From contig JAYESD010000010.1 in NCBI GenBank assembly GCA_036927565.1, positions 41,781,298-41,845,297 on the forward strand: a DNA stretch of 64,000 nt. The letters run 5' to 3'. Shown piece after piece: positions 11,839 through 23,101 of this stretch. The stretch is from Tuctoria greenei. Taxonomy: Eukaryota > Streptophyta > Magnoliopsida > Poales > Poaceae. The position numbers were made by a program, and so were the translations under genes. The notes beneath the pieces are model-generated. The model had not been told where the DNA came from, searched no databases, and saw only the letters and a program-made list of their open reading frames with translations. Position 1 is the first letter of the stretch, and the number at the start of each line of letters is the position of its first letter.

Positions 11839-12702
11839 TGATGAGGACATCACAACAGCAAAGACGCGCATTGAACTGCAAGGACCAATCACAAGAGCAC
11901 GGGCACGGTTATTAAATCAGCAGGTGAATTCGTTCTTAACTTCTTTTGCATGTGAGTTTGAGAATAGATTGCTATGTGATGATTTAATTGTTATTAGGAA
12001 TAATGGAAAAGATCAACAAGTGAATGAAGGAGGCCTTGGGAGCGTGGAGAACCACCTGGGACGTCCACAAGTAGATGGAAACAGTTTACAACTCGGACTC
12101 GAGTTCAACTCAGAGTCCAGGAGCAGTCCACCTTAAAACAGACGCCCAGGAGGCATACGGACTCCGTTTTCGACGTTCTACATATGCACGGAAAGAGGAG
12201 AAGATAAACTTTCCAATGGTTCTGGTCCCATCTCAAAATTCCTCCGGAGTCATTGGGAATCGTCGAAACAAGTCGAGTCCAGATTTCTGTCCGGTGCTGC
12301 GCCACCGAATCGGGCCTTTGGGCCTTGTATCCTGTAAGAGTCCATTAGGGACGCGTCTAATCATGTTTTGGTCGAACCCTAACCTATAAATACTGCAGCC
12401 GCCGGTCATATTCGGTGGGTTTTGCTTAGATCAATAAAATCGCCGTTCTACGGTTTGTGAGACCCCAATTTCGCGATTTCCGATCGTGTCTTCTACGTTC
12501 TTGCTCGTGTTCTCGATTGCACTTGCAGGGATTAGCCTTCTTGGCGAGGTCAAGCGTGTGCAGCACGGTTGATAACCAAAGGAGCCGTGGTGTAGTGATT
12601 GCAGGGGTACTCGAATCGCTCGAGTGCCGCGGATCATCAACGTCGAGTTCTCCATCCCAATCGACATACCTTTTGGAAGATCGGGCCTAAACCTACTCAT
12701 CA
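11839..12702 (+). repeat. Element C 5' LTR
   Basis: This 864-bp LTR runs from TGATGAGGAC to CTACTCATCA. It contains TATAAATA at 12385-12392 and AATAAA at 12433-12438. It repeats the C-terminal coding segment found in the 3' LTR, so its open frame at 11924-12136 is not an independent gene. Confidence 0.95.
12385..12392 (+). promoter_or_regulatory. TATA box of element C LTR
   Basis: TATAAATA lies about 48 bp upstream of AATAAA (12433). The same pair is in the 3' LTR at 18542 and 18590. It is the probable core promoter. Confidence 0.6.
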
Positions 12703-12716
12703 ATTGGTATCAGATT
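12703..12716 (+). other. Primer binding site, element C
   Basis: ATTGGTATCAGATT follows the LTR. The core TGGTATCAGA matches initiator methionine tRNA; the outer bases diverge. Confidence 0.85.
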
Positions 12717-13978
12717 TCCAGGTTGCCCGTGAGGTATCTTTGTTTTCCTTCCTTCCATTAGATCGATTTTGTTTCGTACCTAGAGTCCACAAAAAAGCCA
12801 CAAAAAAAATATTAGATCGTTTTTACCGCTTCCCAGACTATAGTGCCTGCAGTTTCGTTTTTCAGTTTGCATTGTTGAGTTTGCATTCGTGTGGTTGAGT
12901 CTTGTTGCTGGTTTGGCTTTGTGTTTTTTGATCCTAGTTATCGTGTTTCGTCCTTGTTTTCTTGCTATTCGACACCTATTCCACAATCCCTAAATAACAA
13001 ACCGATCCGCCACGTTCATCGGTTTGCCCTAGCTAGCCGCCTTGCGTGAACTCCCGCATCGCCAGCCCTAGATTAGGTGACAAACCTTTGTGCCATTCAT
13101 CCTTGAATCATCACACACCACCCCATTAGTTGCTGTGCAAATTCCCAATCGTTTTCTTATCCGTTTGCGAGTTCTGTTCTCAAACCGAGTTGGAATCAAC
13201 ATCCAAAAAAACGTAACTCGGACAGCCTACCTTAAAACGGCCATAACTTTCGCATACGAACTCGAAATCGGGCAAATTTTTTTTTCAAATTCATCTACGC
13301 GAAATTTCGCATCTGATTTTCCGCCGCGTAGCCGCGTTCGGCGAAATTAGATTGCCCAAATTGCCCTCGGAAGATAGGCTATCCGGCCTCCGAAGTTTCA
13401 TCACGAATTTTAAAGAACCTTCTTGATTTTCTATAGGCCGCATATTACATCCAATTGAGCTGCAAATTTGTGTGCTTCCTATATTTGTGCTACTGAGTAA
13501 AGAAAAAATATCAAAAAAATATTACAAAAAGAAAAAAAATAGTGAAGAGCACGCATATTAAAGCAATTGGCCTATACCACTTGGTGCTGTTTGTTTGGTT
13601 ATATCATTCTGTCTTTCTTTTGCCTTGATACTTCCTTGTGTTGTGCTAGGCTCTAGGGCACTCAGTTGACCAGCAACAGTTTCCTACATTGAATACTTAT
13701 TCAACTTTGTTTAGCTGTTAACGATTTTCTGCTTATTAGCCACCATATTGTGCCATCCAAGCTCCACCTTTCTCTTGAGCATAACAGGTACCTTTGCAAT
13801 CACCCCACGCTTCATTGGTTCATCTCACCGTCCACACCACCTGCTGTGTCGGTAAGAACACTTGTAAGAGCGCGGTAAGATGCTTGAGCGAGAGAGATTG
13901 TTTTCTTCCACCTTCCACATTGTCACTGTAGTTGATAGGGATAACATTTTTTTTGTTGTCTTTTGTTTCCTACTAACA
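12717..13978 (+). other. Element C leader
   Basis: This is about 1.26 kb of untranslated leader between the PBS and the gag start. It contains A-rich and T-rich runs (13500-13550) and no recognisable gene. Confidence 0.7.
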
Positions 13979-16960
13979 ATGGCAGGAGAAGAAAATAATG
14001 ACGAATGTGTTCAACATGTTGAGTTACGTGATATGTTCGCCAAATTCAACGCATCAACGGAGGAGTCATTGGCGAACTTGACTCGCAAACTGGATGACCT
14101 TGCTCTTCGGATGAATACTTTTGAGGCTCGGTTGCCTCTCGCTGGAAGACAAGAAGACAATGCTTATGATGAACTGGAAGATCATAGTAATCAGCCAAGA
14201 CTGCCACTTTATCGTCGAGGTATAGGAGGTAATAATCATAACAATTATAACCGCCCTCCTGATGATCCTTTTGCTAAAGTGAAATTTACTATACCCTTTT
14301 TTTCTGGTGCTTATGATGCTGAGGCTTATCTTGATTGGGAGATGACAGTAGAGCAAAAATTTAATTCCCATCTTGTTCCTGAACAACATAGAGTTCGTCA
14401 AGCCACTAGTGAGTTTAAGGACTTTGCTATCATATGGTGGAATGAACTTGTTAAAACTAGAACTGATCCTCCAACATGGGATAGATTAAAGGAAGCTATG
14501 CGTGTTCGATTTGTTCCTCCATCTTTTCAGCGGGACCTTCGCAAAAAATTGCAGCGTTTAGACCAAGGTAACATGTCCGTAGAGGAGTATTATCAAGAGT
14601 TACAAAAGGGTATGCTGCGTTGTGGGGTAGTAGAGGACATGGATGATAAAATAGCTCGTTTTTATGGGGGGTTGAGGCGTGAAATTCAGGACATTGTTGA
14701 TTACAAAGAATATGATACTGTTAACAGATTGTTTCAGCTTGCTATGTTGGCAGAAAAAGAATTGCAGGGCCGACAACAACAGCAACAACGCATGAGGAGC
14801 AACTTCACGCCGCGTGCAGCAACTACACCATCCAAAACAGCACCATCTTCGGCCCCCCGTGCAGCGACTACACCACCCAATGGCGGCCAACGAACTATAC
14901 CTGCTGCTCCACCTTCTCGCGTGTCGGAAGGCAGCAAGGCGACATCATTCAAGCCTTCGTCGTCCACTCCTTCTACGGGTCGTACTTCCGATATTAAGTG
15001 TCACCGCTGCCAGGGACTTGGTCATATGATGAGAGATTTCCCGAGCAAACGAGCATACATAGCACGCGACGATGGCGGGTATGATAGTACTTCGGATGTT
15101 GAAGATGAATATTCTCTTGCTACTGACTTTACAGATCCAAATGACGAACACACCGAAGAAGAGGTACTTGGTACAGCGGCGACGGAGAACTATAGGAGCA
15201 TCATTGTGCAGCGTGCCTTGAGCTCCAAAGTGGAGACCGACGACAAGCTACAACGACACAACCTCTTCCACATGTTTCTCGTCATCAAGGACTGCCGTGT
15301 ACACACTATAATTGATGGAGGTAGCTGCAATAACTTGGTAAACACGGACGTCGTCAAGAAACTCGGTTTGACAACAAGAGCACACCCTCATCCGTACCAC
15401 ATTCAATGGTTCAACAACAGCGGTAAGGTTCGGGTAACACAAACAGCGAGAATCCATTTTTCAATTGGTTCATACCATGATTTTGCTGATTTTGATGTTG
15501 TTCCTATGGATGCTTGTTCTCTTTTATTGGGTCGTCCTTGGGAATTTGATACAGATGCTATTCATCATGGTAGAACCAATAAATATACTCTCATGCATAA
15601 GGGAAAGAAAATCACTTTGCTCCCCATGACTCCTGCTGAAATTGTGCTTTTTGAGAAGAGTAAAATTCGTGAGGGCAAAGCAACTAAATTAGAATCTGAA
15701 AAACAGCAAGTTATTAAGTTAAAATCACCATCATTGCTCGCAACTAAATCTGAACTTGCTGATTTATTCGATGCTAAGGGGATGTGCTATGCTTTAGTTT
15801 GCAAAGAAGCCATGTTTTCACTTCATGAATTGTCTATTGCATTGCCCCCTGCTGTTGCTAACCTTTTGCAGGAGTTTGAGGATGTGTTTCCCTCTGAGAT
15901 ACCCCCTGGTTTACCACCGATGAGAGGCATTGAACACAAGATCGATTTGATTCCAGGAGCAAGTTTGCCAAATCGTGCAGCATACAGGGCGAATCCACAA
16001 GAAACTAAGGAAATTCAGCGACAAGTCCAAGATCTTTTGGACCGCGGATACATTCGTGAAAGCCTTAGCCCTTGTTCTGTTCCTGTTCTTTTGGTTCATA
16101 AGAAAGATGGTAGTTGGCGCATGTGTGTTGATTGTCGAGCGATTAATAACATCACCATTCGATATCGTTATCCTATTCCTCGATTAGATGACATGCTTGA
16201 TGAATTGAGTGGTGCTATCATCTTCACAAAAATTGACTTGCGTAGTGGTTACCACCAAATTAGAATGGCACTAGGAGATGAATGGAAAACTGCATTTAAA
16301 ACCAAGTTTGGACTTTATGAGTGGTTAGTCATGCCTTTTGGTTTAACTAATGCACCCAGCACCTTTATGCGATTAATGAACGAGGTTTTACGTGCTTTCA
16401 TTGGACAATTTGTGGTGGTTTACTTCGATGATATCCTCATTTACAGCAAGTCATATGATGAACATCTTGATCATTTACGTGCTGTTTTTACTGTTTTGAG
16501 AGATGCACGTTTGTTTGGTAACCTCGAAAAGTGCGTTTTTTGCACCAATCGAGTCTCGTTTCTTGGCTATGTCGTTTCCTCGCAGGGAATTGAGATGGAT
16601 GAGGCAAAAATTGAAGCAATCACCTGCTGGCCAGCCCCAACTACTGTCACACAGGTTCGTAGTTTTCTTGGTCTTGCAGGATTTTATCGGCGCTTTGTGC
16701 GGGATTTCAGCACCATTGCAGCACCTCTACATGAGCTAACGAAGAAGGGAGTTCCATTTCGATGGGGTGAACAGCAGCAACAAGCTTTTGATGCTCTCAA
16801 ATCGAAGCTTACACAAGCACCATTACTACAACTTCCTGATTTTGACAAGACCTTTGAGCTAGAATGCGATGCAAGCGGCATTGGTATTGGAGGCGTTCTC
16901 ATACAAGGAGGAAGCACATGGAGGAGGTTTGATGGGACATTTTGGAGTGAAGAAAACTGA
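13979..16960 (+). CDS. Element C gag-protease-RT polyprotein, RNase H deleted
   Basis: The likely start is MAGEENNDE at 13979; an upstream in-frame ATG at 13880 adds 33 residues without family resemblance. The product is 993 residues. Order: coiled N-terminus, gag core ([20 protein letters not shown] to [10 protein letters not shown]), proline- and serine-rich linker, zinc knuckle at 14999-15040, protease with DGGS at 15314, then RT with [39 protein letters not shown] and YFDD at 16421-16432, and the RNase H start [14 protein letters not shown]. The knuckle reads [14 protein letters not shown], so the last zinc ligand cysteine is phenylalanine. After 16901 the frame jumps into integrase sequence out of frame and ends in about 18 foreign residues at TGA 16958. 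About 500 bp, judged from element A, is lost between two similar sites. RT should be intact; the particle protein is doubtful. Confidence 0.92.
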   Translation: MAGEENNDECVQHVELRDMFAKFNASTEESLANLTRKLDDLALRMNTFEARLPLAGRQEDNAYDELEDHSNQPRLPLYRRGIGGNNHNNYNRPPDDPFAKVKFTIPFFSGAYDAEAYLDWEMTVEQKFNSHLVPEQHRVRQATSEFKDFAIIWWNELVKTRTDPPTWDRLKEAMRVRFVPPSFQRDLRKKLQRLDQGNMSVEEYYQELQKGMLRCGVVEDMDDKIARFYGGLRREIQDIVDYKEYDTVNRLFQLAMLAEKELQGRQQQQQRMRSNFTPRAATTPSKTAPSSAPRAATTPPNGGQRTIPAAPPSRVSEGSKATSFKPSSSTPSTGRTSDIKCHRCQGLGHMMRDFPSKRAYIARDDGGYDSTSDVEDEYSLATDFTDPNDEHTEEEVLGTAATENYRSIIVQRALSSKVETDDKLQRHNLFHMFLVIKDCRVHTIIDGGSCNNLVNTDVVKKLGLTTRAHPHPYHIQWFNNSGKVRVTQTARIHFSIGSYHDFADFDVVPMDACSLLLGRPWEFDTDAIHHGRTNKYTLMHKGKKITLLPMTPAEIVLFEKSKIREGKATKLESEKQQVIKLKSPSLLATKSELADLFDAKGMCYALVCKEAMFSLHELSIALPPAVANLLQEFEDVFPSEIPPGLPPMRGIEHKIDLIPGASLPNRAAYRANPQETKEIQRQVQDLLDRGYIRESLSPCSVPVLLVHKKDGSWRMCVDCRAINNITIRYRYPIPRLDDMLDELSGAIIFTKIDLRSGYHQIRMALGDEWKTAFKTKFGLYEWLVMPFGLTNAPSTFMRLMNEVLRAFIGQFVVVYFDDILIYSKSYDEHLDHLRAVFTVLRDARLFGNLEKCVFCTNRVSFLGYVVSSQGIEMDEAKIEAITCWPAPTTVTQVRSFLGLAGFYRRFVRDFSTIAAPLHELTKKGVPFRWGEQQQQAFDALKSKLTQAPLLQLPDFDKTFELECDASGIGIGGVLIQGGSTWRRFDGTFWSEEN

Positions 16961-18293
16961 AGACGTGCTGTCCACACACTTCTTTTGGCCAAAGATGAGG
17001 CGTGATGTCGAACGCTACGTGTCACGATGCACTACTTGCAACAAAGCTAAGTCTCGCCTTAACCCACATGGTCTTTATATGCCTCTTCCTGTTCCTAGTG
17101 TACCTTGGGAGGATATTTCTATGGACTTTGTTTTGGGATTGCCTAGGACTAAGAGGGGGAGGGATAGTATTTTTGTAGTTGTTGATCATTTTTCCAAAAT
17201 GGCGCACTTTATACCTTGTCATAAGAATGATAATGCCTCACACATTGCTGATTTATTTATGACGGAAATTGTTCGTTTATATGGTGTGCCAAATACCATT
17301 GTTTCTGATCGTGATGCAAAATTTTTAAGTCATTTTTGGAGAACTTTGTGGTATAAATTGGGAACCAAGTTGCTGTTTTCAACTACATGTCACCCACAAA
17401 CGGATGGACAGACCGAGGTAGTTAATCGTACTTTATCCACTATGTTACGGGCTGTCTTGAAAACAAATTTGAAGTTGTGGGAGGAGTGTTTACCACATAT
17501 AGAATTTGCTTACAACAGATCCGTTCACTCCACGACAAAGGTAAGTCCATTCCAGGTAGTGTATGGTTTCAATCCCCGTGCTCCTATTGATTTACTACCT
17601 TTGCCTCCTTCTCAAACTATAAATTTGGATGCTACACAACGATCTGAATTCATTCTTAAGATGCATGAAACTACAAAGAAAAATATTGAAATGATGAATG
17701 AGAAGTATAGGATTGCAGGTAGTAAAGGTAGAAAAGAAGTAAAACTTGAACCGGGTGATTTGGTGTGGTTACATTTGAGAAAAGAGCGATTTCCCGACTT
17801 GAGAAAATCTAAACTTATGCCATGAGCTGCTGGTCCTTTTAAGATCGTTGAAAAGATTAATGATAATGCATATAAGCTTGAATTGCCTCCCGATTTTGGG
17901 GTTAGTCCTACATTTACCATTTCAGATTTGCGACCGTACATGGGAGAAGAAGATGAACTTGAGTCGAGGACGACTCCAATTCAAGAGGGGGAGGATGATG
18001 AGGACATCACAACAGCAAAGACGCGCATTGAACTGCAAGGACCAATCACAAGAGCACGGGCACGGTTATTAAATCAGCAGGTGAATTCGTTCTTAACTTC
18101 TTTTGCATGTGAGTTTGAGAATAGATTGCTATGTGATGATTTAATTGTTATTAGGAATAATGGAAAAGATCAACAAGTGAAGGAAGGAGGCCTTGGGAGC
18201 GTGGAGAACCACCTGGGACGTCCACAAGTAGATGGAAACAGTTTACAACTCGGACTCGAGTTCAACTCAGAGTCCAGGAGCAGTCCACCTTAA
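16907..18293 (+). pseudogene. Element C integrase with CR-type tail reading into the 3' LTR
   Basis: The frame is open from the deletion joint to a TGA at 17823-17825, then open again to 18293. The zinc finger is [13 protein letters not shown] with CTTCNK. The core has D in [10 protein letters not shown] (17124), D in VSDRDAKF (17307) and E in DGQTEVVN (17415), so the DDE triad is present. [11 protein letters not shown] motif and SPTFTISDLRPYM follow. The tail ESRTTPIQEGEDDED crosses the LTR boundary at 17996 and continues about 99 codons into the LTR, with GPITRARARLLNQQVNSF. The stop at 17823 follows KLMP and looks like CGA to TGA. VDHFSKM replaces the usual VDRFSKM. There is no chromodomain. 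A tail coded partly in the LTR is a feature described for CRM-clade elements. Confidence 0.88.
17983..17995 (+). other. Element C polypurine tract
   Basis: AAGAGGGGGAGGA sits directly before the 3' LTR. It also codes part of the integrase tail. Confidence 0.9.
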
Positions 18294-18859
18294 AACAGAC
18301 GCCCAGGAGGCATACAGACTCCGTTTTCGACGTTCTACATATGCACGGAAAGAGGAGAAGATAAACTTTCCAATGGTTCTGGTCCCACCTCAAAATTCCT
18401 CCGGAGTCATTGGGAATCGTCGAAACAAGTCGAGTCCAGATTTCTGTCCGGTGCTGCGCCACCGAATCGGGCCTTTGGGCCTTGTATCCTGTAAGAGTCC
18501 ATTAGGGACGCGTCTAATCATGTTTTGGTCGAACCCTAGCCTATAAATACTGCAGCCGCCGGTCATATTCGGTGGGTTTTGCTTAGATCAATAAAATCGC
18601 CGTTCTACGGTTTGTGAGACCCCAATTTCGCGATTTCCGATCGTGTCTTCTACGTTCTTGCTCGTGTTCTCGATTGCACTTGCAGGGATTAGCCTTCTTG
18701 GCGAGGTCAAGCGTGTGCAGCACGGTTGATAACCAAAGGAGCCGTGGTGTAGTGATTGCAGGGGTACTCGAATCGCTCGAGTGCCGCGGATCATCAACGT
18801 CGAGTTCTCCATCCCAATCGACATACCTTTCGGAAGATCGGGCCTAAACCTACTCATCA
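17996..18859 (+). repeat. Element C 3' LTR
   Basis: This 864-bp LTR differs from the 5' LTR at five sites (four transitions, one transversion). TGATGAGGAC is at the start and CTCATCA at the end, followed by the AGTGG duplication. Confidence 0.95.
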
Positions 18860-18864
18860 AGTGG

Positions 18865-19481
18865 GAAGAAATTGGAATGGACGTCATAGTTGGTTTACCA
18901 CGTACCCAGTCCGGTTATGACTCAGTTTGGGTAATCGTGGATTGATTGACTAAATCAGCTCATTTTGTTCTTGTCAAGACCACCTATACCACCGCGAAGC
19001 TAGAAGAATTGTATATGGAGCACATTGTGTGTCGACACGGAGTACCAAAGAATATAGTATCGGATAGAGGTTCTCAATTAACCTCCAGATTTTGGCAGAA
19101 ATTGCATGAAGCATTGGGAACAAAGTTGAATTTTAGTTTAGCATATCACCCTCAAAACGATGGACAAACTGAGAGGACCAATCAGATTTTCGAGGACATG
19201 TTAAGAGCTTGTGCATTAAAGCATGGGAAAAAGTTTGGACAAAATCTTGCCATATGCAGAATTTTCATACAACAATAGTTACCAAGCAAGTTTGAAGATG
19301 TCACCTTATGAAGCACTATATTGAAGGAAGTGTAGGACACCCTTATTCTGGAATACACCCTTATTCTGGAATGAGACGGGAGAAACTCAAGTATTTGGTC
19401 TGGACGTGTTGCTAGAAGCTGAAAAAAAGTCCAGGTTATTCGTGAAAGTTTGAGGGCTACCCAATCAAGACAAAAAGGCTA
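18865..19481 (+). pseudogene. Element B pol part 2: integrase core
   Basis: The frame resumes exactly after C with EEIGMDVIVGLPRTQSGYDS. The D of GMD, the D of VSDRGSQLTSRFWQ (about 19058) and the E of DGQTERTNQIF form the DDE triad. An in-frame TGA at 18943 replaces an expected arginine codon (CGA to TGA). After about 19260 the frame shifts (KFGQNLAICRIF). An 18-bp stretch is tandemly duplicated at 19337-19354 and 19355-19372 within the GRKCRTPLFW region. Similarity ends at about 19481, before the C-terminal linker and chromodomain expected in a Tekay-type integrase. Those are absent and antisense RT sequence follows. Confidence 0.85.
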
Positions 19482-19620
19482 GGTGCATTAGTCTCATGAA
19501 GGTACGGAACAACAAATTTTCCAATGAATGCATGCAAAACCTCGTTCATTAATCTCATGAAGCTGCTAGGAACATTTGGTAACCCAAAAGGCATGACTAA
19601 CCACTCATATAAACCAAACT
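19482..19620 (-). other. Antisense CRM-type RT fragment inside element B
   Basis: On the minus strand this about 139-bp stretch encodes [15 protein letters not shown] and [16 protein letters not shown], which is RT palm of the A/C type, not of B. It sits where B's chromodomain should be and is directly joined to B's own 3' tail. The same join occurs at 5169/5170. Confidence 0.85.
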
Positions 19621-19695
19621 CAAGAAGGAATTTCCCTATCTCTTCTCTTCTGCATCGAATCTCGAGGGCGAGATTCATTTTAAGGGGGGTAGGTT
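19621..19695 (+). other. Element B internal 3' tail and polypurine tract, right copy
   Basis: AAGGAATTTCCC codes the EFPYLF tail and is followed by CGAATCTCGAGGGCGAGATT. The purine tract TTTTAAGGGGGGTAGGTT runs into the TGTAACACC of the LTR. Confidence 0.8.
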
Positions 19696-19825
19696 TGTAA
19701 CACCCTCATTTTCATACATTATGCCCTGCATCCATCATTAAACATGTTTAAAATTTAGTAACATAAAAAGGAACAAGTTTAAAATGAATTAGAAACAAAA
19801 CCACACTTAAGAATACTGGGAAGTG

Positions 19826-20205
19826 CGGACTTGTCTGATTTTGGTGCGGACTAGGTCTGATTTCTCTCTGTCTTCGATCGGACTTGTCCGTTTTTCTACG
19901 GACTAGTCTGTTTTTGCCTCTGGACACTTTCAGACTTGTCCAGTCCTGTGCGGACTAGTCCGGTGTTCCAAGAATCCTTGAAAAATTGCTAGGTCCCTGG
20001 ACTTGTCCAGACTAGTCCGGTGTCCCAGCGGACTTGTCCGTTTTCCTCTCTGACTAAAGTCGGACTTGTCCGATTATAGGCCAGACATGTCTGTTTTTCC
20101 CCTCTGGATAAGTTTGGACTTATCCATGTCCAGTTCGGAATTGTCTGATTTTTCCCTGGACAACTTTGGACTAGTCCGGCCCTTTTCGGACTTGTCTGAT
20201 AAATT
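19826..20205 (+). repeat. Palindromic motif array, second LTR copy
   Basis: This is the counterpart of 5371-5755. Several copies here are closer to the palindrome, for example CGGACTTGTCCG near 19869 and CGGACTAGTCCGG near 19949. Two more copies lie downstream, near 20731-20766. Confidence 0.8.
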
Positions 20206-20363
20206 GCGACTCTAGATTGATCTTTTGTTTCACGACTTGTTTCTTGGGTTTTACGTTAAGTGTGCTTAGGGACGTCGTGCCTAACTCTTTTAGAGCCCAT
20301 GTGGCACTCTAACCAGCTTCTACTTATATTAAACTCAGAATCCATCTAACCCTAGCCTCCACC

Positions 20364-20373
20364 TCTATATAAA
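20364..20373 (+). promoter_or_regulatory. TATA box of element B LTR, second copy
   Basis: TCTATATAAA occurs in the same context as at 5912. Confidence 0.6.
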
Positions 20374-22555
20374 CAACCCCACCCCTTGGCTTGACATCTA
20401 TTTGCCACTTTTCCATCCCACCCCAAACCCTAGCTCGTGATTAGCTACCACCAAGGAGGGAGAAGGAGGTCCCAACAAAGAAGAAGAAGAGGAGGAAACG
20501 AAAGAGGATCAAGATCTCCATCAACTTCGCGTTCTTCATCAACAATCCACCATCAAGTTCTTCATCAACCCTAGATCTTCAAGATCCAAGTGTTACCTCC
20601 AAGATCCATGATTCATTAGAGTTCTAAACACATGGTATACCTTCTATTCTCTTTTTCTTACGCGAATTCAACACTAAATCTCCAAATTCACGTTGATCTA
20701 CGAAAACCCTAATCCACCGACCTCGCGCAGTGCAGACTTGTCTGATCCCTAGCGGACTAGTCCGATTTTCCTGGTTAAATTGTGTTGAGTTGTTTCTAAA
20801 AGTAGATCTAATTAACTCCAAACCTGTATAAACTTGTTAAAATCTATTAGAACTAGTTAGTGATGATTAAAAGCAACTCATTAACAAGTTCCACCTTGCA
20901 TTTGCATTAATCATGCATATCATGTCATGTTGAGTAATATTTGTGCACTCTTTGATTGTATTCTTGTCTTTTATGTTTATTGTGCGGATTAGACGGATCT
21001 GCGTTAGGGAGTGTTGTGGAGGATCTACAGCATCAAGAGTTTGAAGTCTTTGACCCGAACCAATCCCAAGAGCAAGGCAAGTGTCCCTGAAGCATATTGA
21101 TCCCATTTTAAAATAAATATTTTGTTTGCAAACTTGCATGCTTTTGTCAATTTGATGGGAAAACCTATGGTAGGAAGTTTACTAGCTTTTTTAAACCACC
21201 CTTGTCACCTGTAATATATGGTAGAGAGTCAGGATGGAATTTTTACCTTTTCGCTTCGCTTACTTAATTGGGATGGGGAGACAACTATACCACTTAACTT
21301 AATTATGCATTTATGAAAGTATGATTAACATGAGCTGGTAAAATGATATGGTAATGGGTGATCTAAGCAAGCCTGGTATGTGAATGAGTTGGATTTTATG
21401 GTGGTTTGCTTGCTTTAGATCTAAGGACCGGTTCATGCGAGAAAAAGCCAGGACTATTGTGCCACAACAGTGCCAAGAATGGGTGCATCGTAGATGATTA
21501 ATTAGGGCTTTTCCAGTGCTATTTGGACCATTAAAGATGCTCGTGGAAGGGGTATATGGATTGGGTTTGTTGATGATTGGTGGGACTACCCTGGGATCCG
21601 AATGGCTCAAGAGGGGGCCCTTGGTTGAATATGTGCTCAACTGGAGACATCGCCACCGGTGAAACCTCAGTGGGGTCTAAATAGGCTAGTAATCCCTTTG
21701 TAAAGGCTATTTTGTGATCTCTTGGCCACACACCGATGGAAGTGTGAGACGGCATAATAGAGGTTCTAGTCACTGCAAGGTGATGAAATTACAAACACGT
21801 GGGTAAAGTGGTACAAACTCTGCAAACTATCATGATAGTCGTGCTCCTGGTTATGAGCGCCTGGATGACCTACATGATTAGAGGGAACTTGGTATTGCCA
21901 TGTTTTTTGGTTAAGGTTTGGTAATATGGTTATGGCTAGATAATGGATTAAATTCTGGTATTGGATATGATTAATGGTAATGGTGAAATCTGGTATAATG
22001 GATGATGGATATGGAATATGGACTGGTACTACAATATTAATTATGGTTTATGATGGGTTTATTTCACATACATAATACATATTGCTTTTCAAATGTTTTA
22101 ATATACTTTTCAGCACTTAGCCTTTATTATATTCGTCATTTGTATCAGCTACATGTCATACTTTCCACACTTGCTGAGTACGACATGTTCTCACTCCTGC
22201 AATCCCCCCAACAGTTACAGGTAAGATTTGGGAGTATAATGATGATATTATGGAGTACTAGGCCGTGTCTACCATCAGCTTGCCTGTGGTGTTGATTGGA
22301 GCTGCGCTATATAGCCTTTGCTTAGGTGCATAGTTGCTTATTTAGTTTATTTCCGCTGCATCAGTTGAACTTGTCATTAATATTCATTAGAGCTTGTATT
22401 CGAGGATAATGTGAATTGTGTAATAAAAGTACTTAATTAATCCTATTCTGTGGTAATTGTCTGTATATCGTTTGTGATGCACTTGTGTATGTGTGTTGAA
22501 CATCCTGGTCACACATATGCATTCACTTGGTTCATTTTCGGAACCAGGTGTCACA

Positions 22556-22961
22556 AATTGGTATCAGATCCATAGGTTGACCGTAGGACGCAACCTAGAG
22601 ATAATAGACACTTTAGATCACATAGGAGCACTCAGGAATCGATGTGTTTTTGCTTGGTGTGCTGTTTGCTATAAATTGTTTGCTTGTGTGCTTAATAGAG
22701 GATTTTGGGATGCTTTAGCATTGCCATGTCCACGTAAGCTAGTGTAGCTAGTTGCTTAGTTTCATATCCCTTGATGCATATAGTTGGGGACGTTCTCTAA
22801 TTCTTACCTATTGCTTTTCTTCAGATGGTGTGGACTCGCAACCAGAGGGATGGCAATGATGAGGAGGAGAACAATGGAGCACCTCAGAATAACCATGGAC
22901 AAGGACCTGCTCAGGGAAATATCAATATTGAGCAGCTTTGGACTATGCAAAACCTCCTTAG
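22556..22961 (+). pseudogene. Primer site and gag start of a third B unit
   Basis: AATTGGTATCAGATCC (one change from the consensus) follows the LTR. The gag frame starts at ATG 22825 with MVWTRNQRDGNDEEENN, as in the first unit, and is cut after about 45 codons at 22961, where an LTR 3' end begins. The rest of this unit is deleted. Confidence 0.85.
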
Positions 22962-23101
22962 AATAAAAGTACTAAATTAATATTATTCTATGGTAATTGT
23001 CTGTATATCGTTTGTGATGCACTTGTGTATGTGTGTTGAACGTCCTGGGAACACATATGTATATGCGTTGACTTGGTTCATTTTCGGAACCGGGTGTCAC
23101 A
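22962..23101 (+). repeat. Element B third LTR, 3' end only
   Basis: These 140 bp match the last 140 bp of the B LTRs and end GGGTGTCACA. Element A sequence resumes directly at 23102. This is the right boundary of the B array. Confidence 0.85.

Larger units (their letters stand above)
11839..18859 (+). mobile_element. Element C: young CRM-type Gypsy element
   Basis: This 7021-bp element has two 864-bp LTRs, a PBS, PPT, long gag-PR-RT frame and integrase, and 5-bp target duplications. It lies in B's integrase. Five LTR differences (0.58%) imply about 0.2 million years at the commonly used grass rate of 1.3e-8 per site per year. The LTR start TGATGAGGACATC and a coding region that runs into the 3' LTR match what I know of CRM/CRR-type elements. 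RNase H is deleted, so it is not autonomous in its present form. Confidence 0.95.
19696..22555 (+). repeat. Element B LTR, second full copy
   Basis: This 2860-bp LTR is the partner of 5244-8117, with the same ends (TGTAACACC and GTGTCACA), the same palindrome array (19826-20205) and the same TATA box (20364-20373). A primer site follows at once, so this LTR stood between two internal regions. Confidence 0.9.
5170..23101 (+). mobile_element. Element B: Tekay-like Gypsy tandem array inserted in A
   Basis: The order on the plus strand is: internal 3' tail with PPT (5170-5243), full LTR (5244-8117), PBS, gag-pol interrupted by C (8118-19695), full LTR (19696-22555), PBS and gag start (22556-22961), and an LTR 3' end (22962-23101). 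A single insertion would show LTR-internal-LTR. Here a PPT lies left of the first LTR, and a PBS with gag lies right of the second, so at least three LTRs and three internal regions once stood in tandem. Most frames carry premature stops. Confidence 0.8.

Noticed and set aside
14600..14967. Antisense open frames opposite element C gag
   Set aside because: Shadow frames of the gag-PR coding strand; no independent signal.
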